This document shows positions 55,890 through 64,000 of a DNA stretch of 64,000 nucleotides, piece by piece; within the stretch, counting starts at the first letter, position 1; the number at the start of each line of letters is the position of its first letter. A program made the translations under genes and the position numbers. Under the pieces are notes generated by a model. That model worked only from the letters and a program-made list of their open reading frames with translations, ran no database searches and had not been told where the DNA came from. This DNA comes from Lentinus brumalis (Eukaryota; Basidiomycota; Agaricomycetes; Polyporales; Polyporaceae): contig MARA01000004.1 in NCBI GenBank assembly GCA_001792895.1, forward strand, positions 1,860,001 through 1,924,000, in the 5' to 3' direction.

Positions 55890-56895
55890 ATGTCTTCCGA
55901 CAAAGTGCGCTCGACGAAGCTGAAGTTCAAGGGCGAGAAGACGAAGAAGAAACGCAAGCATGAGGACGGAGAGGAGGGACCCAGCAGGAGGCGGCGCAGG
56001 GAAGAGGATGACGAGGCCCCGGAGACATGGGTTCTTCCTGAGTCTGCGAACGACATCCGCGGACCGACATTCATCTTGCACCCTTCGGATCCCTCACCAA
56101 TCTGTATCACGTATGATTCCACTCGTGGTCGAATCGTCCTACAGTCTCTCGACAAGGACAAAACGGAGGAATCAGAAACTCCAGCAGTTCTCGAGCGCAC
56201 TCCGAGTGATGTGTCCCAAGTCTGGGTTGTAACTCGGGTCGCTGGTTCGCCTACCATCAATCTCCGGACAGGTGTTGGTGAGGGCAAGTTCATCTCTTGC
56301 GACAAGCACGGGCTGGTGGCTGCGGACAGGGAAGCCCGTGGGCCCCAGGAGGAATGGACTCCCGTCGTGTTCCCTGATGGCATGGTCGCATTCCAGAACG
56401 TGTACGAGAAGTACCTGAGCGTCGACGAGGTTGCGGGTGGGCAGCTCTCGCTGCGTGGTGATAGTGACGAAGTGGGCTTTGGGGAACGGTTCTGGGTGAA
56501 AATTCAGAGCAAGTACAAGAAGGAGGCACATGCGGAGGAGAAGAAGAGAAAAGATGGCTTGGTCGACGTATCTGCAGCAGACGAAGCTGGAACCAAGTGC
56601 GTATTGTCGTACAACAACTCGCCATGACTCTGACGACATGCGTTCAGTAAGCTATTCCAGGCGTGGGGGGCGGGCAAGTCGGTGGTCTCTGCAGACGACA
56701 AGAAGGAGGTACGCATGCTTCTCTGAAAGCGTTCGTCGATTAGCCTCACCTTGCATGTAGCTCAAGCGTGCCAAGAAAGAAGGCCGTCTAGCAGAGGCTC
56801 TGCTTGACAGGCGGGCGAAGCTCAAGAGGTGAGTTGAGCCTCCTTAGCACTCCCCCGCAAGACTCACACCTTTCCTCAGTGACCGTTTCTGCTAG
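55890..56895 (+). CDS. FRG1: FRG1-like nuclear/nucleolar protein
   Basis: The start at 55890 gives M-S-S-D-K-V-R-S-T-K-L-K-F-K-G-E-K, with a Lys/Arg-rich nuclear signal (T-K-K-K-R-K-H). A fascin-like beta-trefoil follows: G-K-F-I-S-C-D-K-H-G-L-V, V-A-F-Q-N-V-Y-E-K-Y-L-S-V-D, F-G-E-R-F-W-V-K-I-Q. The C-terminal exons give K-L-F-Q-A-W-G-A-G, L-K-R-A-K-K-E-G-R-L-A-E-A-L-L-D-R-R-A-K-L-K and the conserved end K-S-D-R-F-C. FRG1 proteins bind RNA and actin and associate with spliceosomes in animals. Four exons; the last codes only five residues. Confidence 0.92.
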
Positions 56896-57079
56896 GATTC
56901 CAATGGACATGAGTTGTACTTCTATCTGCCGTGTAACAGTACGCTACGGATTCGACACTTCACCCCCTCGCGAACTGCGTGATCTGGCGTAGCGACACAA
57001 CGCTGCTTCTGGATTCAGACATGCCTGCTGCTGGGCTACACACTAATATATCAGCGCTCTCCATGACCCCGATGCTGTC

Positions 57080-58089
57080 TTACACCATCTTCACCATGCC
57101 GTCCGTGATCATCTTGAACTGAAGCTCCGTCAAGTGCCCTTCCTTCACCCAAGTATAGAACCATGCTCGCCAGTTCTCCATGGAACGAATACTTCGCAGC
57201 GAAGTCCTGTCCGTCACCCCGTACCCGACAAAGACGGGCAAGAGGAAGCGGAGGTCTTGAGCAAGGTTGCGCAGGAACTGTAAGACTGCATCGAGTGACT
57301 GCTTGTCGGAGACCACAGTGGCAGCCGTGATGGTCTCCAGCGTGCTAGAGCGAGACTTGGGTGCAGGCACGTTCTCCTTCTGGGTCCTGCGCGCACTTGT
57401 TGTACCCTTCGGTTGACTGATGTTTCTCTGTAGGCTCATCAATCAGCTGCGTTAGTCGCTGGGTCATTGACAAACATACCCCAGGCGTACTAGAGGCCTT
57501 CGTATTGCCGCGCTTCCGTGTCTTCGACTTTGTACGCCCCGTGTTGAGCCTCTGGTCCCGAATGCATTGCTTCAGCGACGCCTGGATAGCCAGCATGATG
57601 AGTTCATGGCCAAGTACGTAGATTACTTAGGAGCTGCATACTATCTCGTGCGCGGACCGGACTATACCTCTGCCACCACTTCTTCGAAGCTGACGATGCT
57701 GCATGATCATCACTTTGACGGGCCAGTCGTCTTCATAACGCTCCAGACAGGTATATCGTCGCTTAACCTGCCCCGTAGATGGTCAATGAAGTACTATACA
57801 TAGGGAGTCTTTAATACCTCCTCTATCAGAGTGGTTCTTGCTTGGTCCATGTTGCGCACGTCTTGTTGGTAAGGAAGGTATCGATCACATAGTACCCCCG
57901 TCGTGTTCTGGGAGTGTATTCAGAACTCATGGGAAACGCTTGAGGATCTTCATTGCTTACCACGATATCGAAATATAGGCAAATGTCTGCGCGGCTCCCG
58001 GTAAGCTTCATCTGGTCCGCGAGAGACATTCCCTGATCGATAGCAGTAACACGCCTGGAGAGGATTGAGGGTTTCGGTATGGTCTCCAT
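57080..58089 (-). CDS. Orphan family copy 3: IPKP / YE-x-WP / C-terminal helical-module protein
   Basis: The function is not recognised. Exon 1 (58089-57961) begins M-E-T-I-P-K-P-S-I-L-S-R-R. Exon 2 (57907-57818) is followed by exon 3 (57767-57668), which reads V-K-R-R-Y-T-C-L-E-R-Y-E-D-D-W-P-V-K-V, the central block also present in copies 1 and 2. A basic linker (R-T-K-S-K-T-R-K-R) leads to the last exon, with Q-K-E-N-V-P and the module F-L-R-N-L-A-Q-D-L-R-F-L-L-P-V-F, G-V-T-D-R-T-S-L-R and L-T-E-L-Q-F-K-M-I. The join between exons 3 and 4 leaves a one-base phase conflict that I could not resolve. It lies downstream of the USP48-like gene on the same strand, about 245 bases away. Confidence 0.65.
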
Positions 58090-58333
58090 GAGTTGTTGGG
58101 TGGGTGAGATAGTACGGACGAGACACATATATAACAAGTAAGAGTCCCGATTGCTGCACGGCGCAGCACTCACCATCCACAATGGTTCATCTCTGGGCTT
58201 ACGCTGCGGCACCTGGTCTACAGACAACGATGATGTCGCTATCACACTCCCGCTCCAACCGACATATCGACATATCTCGCTCGCTTTCAACGTCTGAATC
58301 ATGACAGACAGACACGTAGTGGCCCAAGAAGCA

Positions 58334-61300
58334 TCATGTTGGATTAGGCAACGGCGTGTCGCACATAGCGCACGCCGTATCCGCAGCACCGTTCTCATAC
58401 GTACATGCAGGGCACGCATTTGACAGAGCAATCTCCAACTGGCTCGATGACGGAGCCGAAGTGAAGGAAGATCCGCCCAGGAGCGTACCGCCGAACGCCT
58501 GGCCCTCCGTCCGCTTCTTCTTCGCCCCGTTGACAGGCCCGGACTCCACGTCGGTATCCGAGAGTATGATGAGGTCTTCGTTCTCTTCCTTCAGGTCAAG
58601 TAAATCGTTCGAAAGGATGCCAAGTGATAGCATCGTCGCTGAGCTGTCGTCCAATTCATGACCACGGTAGAATAACCTTTGGGATATGACGGGTACCCCA
58701 AACTGGTCGTTGAGCTATGAGAGGATCGGTCTCAGCAACGACGTCGATTGAGGAAAAGCGAGTCACTTCCTACCATTATCTTGAGATCCTTGACAGACAT
58801 GGCCTTCGTAATGGAGATTTTGCGCCTCTTGCCATATTCCCGAACTTGTCGTATACGCTTCGACTTGCGAGATCCCTCGGTTTGTCGTTTGCTGTACGTC
58901 GTCAGGGTGGTCTGGCCCTGCTGAACGGGCTGGGGAAGCTCTTCGATATAAGTCTGCGGGGTGGGCACGGGGTCACCTGGACCCAGGACACGAACGGTGA
59001 TCTCTGTCATGTCGAACGATGTCCGCCTAGGGAAGAATGTTTCGTCACGGACAGTAGGACGAGCATGGCAGGCAACCTACCTCTTAAGGCGACAATCACC
59101 GCATACGTCGAGCTCGTGGAGCCACTTGCCGTCAGTATTTTCGATAGCAATCAGAGGGCCTCCGGAATACCTGGTCACGGTCAGTAGTGGCACGACTCCT
59201 CGGCAAATCACACATACAACTCCTCCAGAGCATCCCAGTCATTCCGCTTGATAATGGTCATCGACGCGTCCAAGTCTCCGCTGATGTTGGGATCGAACGC
59301 CAGGCGCCCGTGCTCGCACATGAACTGAGAGTTGTCAAGCGTCTCCGGACGAGGGACCTCGCTGGGACGCATGAGCCACTGTCGCCATGAGCGCACAAAC
59401 TGGGACGGAACAATTGCGCAAGGAATGTCTTCTAGGAGAGCATTGTTCCCGTTCAGCGCGTTGTCATGCATATGCTTGAGTCTCGCCTACAATCGCACAC
59501 AAAATCAGACGGAGGTCGAACGAGGATCGCAACGAATGCGCATCGTACCTTCTCCTCTTCCGCTTGCTTGCGGCACTCGCGCTTGTCCTCTTTGGACATA
59601 TGCAGAAGTGCCTCACACACAGCGCATGGTTCCACACGAGTGGAGGGCGGTTTCCACGCGGGAAAGAGCTCGTGCAGCAATCCATACGCCTCCGCAGATA
59701 TTCGCCTACGACATGCGGTGTTGGTGGCAAGTTGTCCGTGTTCGCAGACAACATCCCGCAAATAGTCCTCTGCGTCTGGCGGCGGGTCTGGAGCACCTTC
59801 TACGTGCATCTTGGGTTTCGAAAGTCGCCAATCTACCAGCGATGATTATCATGATGAGGACTGCGCAGATACCAAAAACATACGAACCTTTCAGCCATGC
59901 TTTAGATATGTGATACCCATCTTCGTCGTCATTGACAGCGGCGACATCGTTGAATCGAGAGACCAGTTCCGGATGCTCGATTTGGTACTGCTCTTCTGAC
60001 AACGGGAATCGTGAGTCCGTTTGGGTCTACACACATCACAGCGACAGTACCTTTGAACATGCGCGAAACGCAGATGGGACAGACATCCGCAGGGCAGAAA
60101 ACTGGCATAAGCCGGCAGCCGTCGTCATTTGAGATGCGCGAATAGGATGTCTATAGGACGTCAGCACAGTACCGATGAGGGCGAGTGGACTACACACCGC
60201 TTTGATGACCTTCATATCATTCGCTGCCCCAGGGTCGAGCTTGCCATGACTGCAGACGATATCCGAGGTCGATATGTGGATGGTAGGCGAGCCATCTCCC
60301 TTGGACATGGCAGAGGGATCTTCCTCTGATGACTCTACGGGGGGCACGGGTGAAAGCACCTTCGGCTTCGCTATGTGCCGCGACAGCCACGACTCTAAGC
60401 TCTGCCGACTGACGACAACACCATCCTGAATGACAGTCAGCAATATTCTTGAGGAGTCCTGGGCGCAACTGAGCGCACCTCATTACGGGAGGTCAAGTTC
60501 CAATGACGGTATATATCCATGACCACGTTCCGTGTCCTGTCGAACCTCGCCCGTGCTTCCTTTTCCCTGGTATACAATAGGAGATAATCAGTCTCTGGAG
60601 AAAGTCTTGCTGATCTAGGCGCACCGTTGAGAGAATTCTTCACAGGCCTTGCGATGTTCAGCATTGAGTTGATAGACTACTTCCAGTGCCCGAGGGGGAG
60701 GTACAACACCAGTTGGCACAACGGATGCAGCCCGGCCAGCTTCCGACGCAGAAGCATCTGCGTTCATCTGCGACCCGTCTGGAGTATGGAAACCCTTGTG
60801 TCCAACACGCGCGTAGACAAGCATATATGCGTCTCTTGAGGAGATATAGCTGCGAATGGTGTCAGGAATTGGACTCTGCGATATATGCTTGCCTTACTCG
60901 GGGCCTTCCGCAGAGTTCAACCCCTCATCCTTTTGAGACGGCACCGGACTCCTATAAGGACGATGAACAGATATTAGCAACCCATAGCGAGACGGACTTA
61001 CTCAACAATTTCGATCTCGCTATCACTGTCATCTATACGGCGACGTTTCTTAGGCGGACGACCTTTGGGTGCTGGTGGCTTCTTGTCGTCTTTGCCATTT
61101 TTCGCACCTTTCTTTGCACTGTCGACCTTTGGCACAAGGGAGTCCATCTTGGTGACGGTCTCATCGTTGAATTGATACCAGCCCTGGGTACTGATTGAGA
61201 ACATTAGCCATACAAATCCGTGAAATCTGGTATGCCCAGGTACGCACTGCACATCGTAGACTTGTGCCTCGTAGTGTCCGTGGTACGCGCTGGCTCCCTT

Positions 61301-63011
61301 GTGCAGGAGGATTCCCCGAAGCTCGTAGAGGTTCTTACTCTCCTTCACATCCCTCTTCCTGAATTGCTTACGTGTCTCTTCGGGGCCGATAAACCTATCC
61401 ATGTCGATGAACGTCGGAAACATGATCGTCTGCTTTGACTTCTTCCGCTCCATCGTCGAGATATCATACACGAAGCGAAGCAAAGAGAAGTGCAACACTG
61501 GGGCAATTGTCGTAGCTCCATATATCGCTTCGCGTCCTGCAGACTGTCACACTGCTGACAGTAGTACCTGAGTGAGGATGAGCGCCTGTGTTCCCTCAGC
61601 GCATGTCAGTGCGAGCACTCACTTGTTATCGCCCGACAACGTTTCCGGCTCTAGCGCAGCGTGCAGACGGTCTTCCAGGGTGGCATTGTTCTGCAATAAG
61701 GTTGGGTGTCTCTAGGATATGCTTGAAAGAGGGTGGCTGCATCTTACCTCCAAGTTGACTTCAATTTCCAAGAAGTCTGAATCACGCTCGGAACGACGTT
61801 GGCAGTTCTGACACACTGTGTTGTAGACCTGCCTTCCCTGGAACTGCCCAGTCGTCTCAGCTTAATTTCCATTCGATGACAAGCTCTGTGGCTCACTTGG
61901 TCTGGGATGAGCGACTTCAGCTCGGGGCTCCGCTGCTTCCTGAATTCGGTATCTAGATGAGCCATGAACAGCTTGGAGAATCTAGAGGTTGTCAGCGAAG
62001 CGTAGGCGACAAGTATACTGAGTACGCCACGCACTCCTGAGCGTCTTGTTGCTCTGTTGCCCGCAGCTTCAAGCTCTCTACCAGCTTCACCGGGTTGAAG
62101 GCACTCAAAGCGCTGTGTTGCATAGCAGCAAAGGTTACTTGCAGCTGAAATACAGGCGACTCCTGTGGAAGTACATGGCGCGAGGTTAGTTGAGCGATGC
62201 GGCCGTCATGGTAGGAATGGACCTCGAACGGGTGCTGTGCGTCTTGCGCGGGTTGGCATTCGTACACACCCTTTCGGAAAGGTATGTCCTGAAACCACAC
62301 CTGCGTATGGATGGGTGAGTGTGATGCTCTCACTCTCTTGCAATGACGCATACCTGGAGATAGGCATTGGCGTAGCATGTGGCACCCAGGTTCTGCGGCG
62401 GACTTAACATCAAACCGTGCAAGTACGAGCCAAACAACGCACCTTGAGACCAATGGGAGTCTGACCATCTCGCGTATCCACGTTCGGATTCTCTCCGATA
62501 CTGTTCGCTTTGACGTATGCATTATACGCGTCGTCTTGCATCATGTTAAGCGACGCTATTGCGGTGGGGATATTTGCGGCTTACCAGCATCCTCCCACGT
62601 ATCCTGTCCAAGGTAGTTCAAGCAGTATGGGTTGTGTTTGCACGTCTTGCTGCCACATGTGGGACCCTCGTCGTCAGATATCACGATGACATCGTCCACC
62701 GTCCCTGCTTGGGCAGAAGCATCCGTATGTCCATCGGGCTGTTTCGTCTGAGGGGATTCCTCTTTGGTTGGAGAAAACTTCCGCTTCTCGGAGTACTTGT
62801 TGGGGCAAAGAGGGTATGTGCTGTTACTGGAGAAGCCGCAAGTCGCCATCCGATGCTGGTCAGTGATCTCGGACGCGATTGTCACCTCCGTCCCGACCCA
62901 GCCCCATGCAGAATACGCCGCATTCCCAGTAAGTTTCGTACGTTTGAGCCGTTCACCAGCAGGAAGACCAAAAGAACCAGGAGAAGCGCGGCGAGTGCGC
63001 TTTGGTGGCAT
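58334..63011 (-). CDS. USP48: USP48-type ubiquitin-specific protease
   Basis: The start at 63011 gives M-P-P-K-R-T-R-R-A-S-P-G. A zinc-finger-like C-G-S-K-T-C-K-H-N-P-Y-C-L-N-Y-L-G opens the USP region, as in USP48. The catalytic Cys box is N-L-G-A-T-C-Y-A-N-A-Y-L-Q (near 62380). The core continues with E-Q-Q-D-A-Q-E, C-Q-N-C-Q-R-R and Y-Y-C-Q-Q-C-D. The His box is A-Y-H-G-H-Y-E-A-Q-V-Y (near 61260). Several DUSP-type units follow, each starting C-E/S-H-G (C-S-H-G-K-L near 60235, C-E-H-G-Q-L near 59740, C-E-H-G-R-L near 59310). Then come a ubiquitin-like fold and a C-terminal RanBP2-type finger C-P-A-C-T-Y...C-A-M-C. More than twenty short exons; about 1,100 residues. In animals USP48 acts on nuclear substrates. 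Both catalytic motifs are intact. Confidence 0.9.
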
Positions 63012-63790
63012 GGACAGGTGCGAACGGTGGTGGACGAGAGAAGCAGTCGCGGTGGTGGCTGCTCGCGCTCCGTCCCGGGCGTCTGAGACTGCTGCACGCG
63101 TCGGCGCGTGAACGTGATTCAGATCTGCTGTCTTCTCCCTCTCAACCCTCGTCCGCTTTCTTTGCTTTCCCGTCGATGCTGCAGATAGATGTATTCTGCA
63201 TGCGTATGCGGATATTGTGCTGTTTCTCGCGGCCGTATGTCCGGCCATGGCCAGGAGGGCTCTACCGAGACTTCAAACCCCGAACCTGGCCGCGGACTCG
63301 CTTCCCGGGTCGCTAGACAGACTTCGAACTCAAGGTTGTGATCGAGGTACTAACTGGGGCAAACGCCAACGGATCGTTCGCAGCAATCACAAATGTGACG
63401 AAGCCTCGCGAAGGTGACCGTGACCGTGGTTCGTTCCTCTACCTCCCACCACCACCTGCGATACACCCTCCCCTCCTCCGGGAAAAGCGTCTTACATAAA
63501 GCATCATGTTCCTCTGGCCCTTCATCATGGCTGGGACGCTCTTGCTGACGATTTTGAATCCCCCGTATACCGTGATGCTCGTCTTGCGGTCTGTTCCACG
63601 ACGTGCTCACCTACTACTCTCCGGATCCGCATCGCTAGGTCGCCAAGTCCCGGACGCACACCTCCTCGCTCAGTCCTCCTGGATATCTCGCTTTGACCAG
63701 CATCATCGCCGTGCCCTTCCAGCCTCGCAACACAAAGATATGAACACGTCGATGGCACTCACAGTGTCAGAAACGATCGTCGGCATCGCC
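63012..63790. promoter_or_regulatory. Upstream region of the USP48-like gene
   Basis: Contains the deubiquitinase promoter and possibly the promoter or first exons of a plus-strand gene to the right. A frame from 63506 begins M-F-L-W-P-F-I-M-A-G-T-L-L-L-T-I-L but is compositionally doubtful beyond about 40 residues. Confidence 0.35.
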
Positions 63791-63793
63791 GCT

Positions 63794-64000
63794 GGCCCTC
63801 CGATCTTTGCTCTCCATGGTCTCTCCTCCCCAACTTACGCGAGGTCGTGCTATCTCTGCTCTCTTGTCGTCTTCTGCGCATTCTAGCACTACTCTGTCTG
63901 TTGGGTTTCATTCTGTGGTTCGCGTGCTGCATCGTCAATACGCTCGGCGTACCTCAGCCTACCTCGCCTGCACTGGAATTCGTTGAGAGTTTGAATAAGG
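63794..64000 (+). CDS. Possible partial exon of a membrane protein at the right edge
   Basis: An open frame running off the window reads L-L-P-N-L-R-E-V-V-L-S-L-L and then a strong transmembrane-like segment I-L-A-L-L-C-L-L-G-F-I-L-W-F-A-C-C-I-V-N, then a polar end (P-Q-P-T-S-P-A-L-E-F-V-E-S-L-N-K). No splice site was fixed at its left end. I do not recognise the family. Confidence 0.35.

Noticed and set aside
63506..63886. 126-codon plus-strand frame starting M-F-L-W-P-F
   Set aside because: The first part could be a signal-like helix, but the frame conflicts with the more convincing membrane segment at 63794-64000 and no splice joins them.
1..64000. Search for CRISPR arrays, rRNA, transposon ends and long terminal repeats
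   Set aside because: No regularly spaced repeats, long terminal or inverted repeats, or transposase- or reverse-transcriptase-like frames were seen.

Overview
The window is nuclear DNA of a filamentous basidiomycete, most likely a polypore-type Agaricomycete. It is GC-rich and gene-dense. Almost every gene is broken by many introns of about 50-60 nt with GTRNGT starts and YAG ends, and the proteins have fungal architectures: a large FKS beta-glucan synthase, a 14-helix DHA2-type transporter, GID4, Bet3, Vma8 and a Cki1-type casein kinase. No mobile element, rRNA, tRNA or CRISPR array could be supported. Exon joins were made by eye from splice signals, phase and family conservation, so single boundaries may be off by a few bases.

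Layout, left to right: a possible partial exon at the left edge; a LEA-2-like membrane protein (425-1607, -); a Zip3/RNF212-like RING protein (2101-3656, -); a very large JmjC protein (4134-9632, +); casein kinase 1 (about 9934-12298, -); GID4 (12838-14501, -); a 2.2 kb stretch I cannot resolve; an MFS transporter (16698-19492, -); another unresolved stretch; Ran GTPase GSP1 (21247-22382, +); orphan-family copy 1 (22721-about 24150, -); a PTC7-type phosphatase (24395-26000, +); FKS (27055-33207, +); a small disordered protein (33642-34067, -); mitochondrial AsnRS (34624-36247, +); a J-domain/ankyrin/RGG protein (37103-39004, -); BCS1 (39265-40940, +); BUD23 (41061-42202, -); orphan copy 2 (about 42859-43942, +); a large Ser/Pro-rich regulator-like protein (44712-48685, -); BET3 (50285-51107, +); mitochondrial uS13 (51367-51895, -); XAP5 (52067-53349, +); VMA8 (53648-54585, +); RPL26 (54918-55633, -); FRG1 (55890-56895, +); orphan copy 3 (57080-58089, -); a USP48-type deubiquitinase (58334-63011, -); and a possible membrane protein running off the right edge.

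Most genes are housekeeping: translation and ribosome assembly (RPL26, BUD23, uS13m, mitochondrial AsnRS), mitochondrial biogenesis (BCS1, PTC7), trafficking and acidification (BET3, VMA8), nuclear transport (GSP1), RNA/splicing-associated factors (FRG1, XAP5), ubiquitin biology (GID4, USP48-like) and cell wall (FKS). They are not an obvious pathway cluster.

The most interesting signal is a family of three dispersed paralogous genes of unknown function. They share a central Y-E-D/E-x-W-P motif and a C-terminal helical module, and the two copies with a resolved N-terminus also share an I-P-K-P start. A second signal is a set of apparent one-base losses in G/C runs inside conserved, mostly essential genes, which looks like sequence error rather than gene death. 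A third is three GC-AG introns whose use is forced by reading frame.
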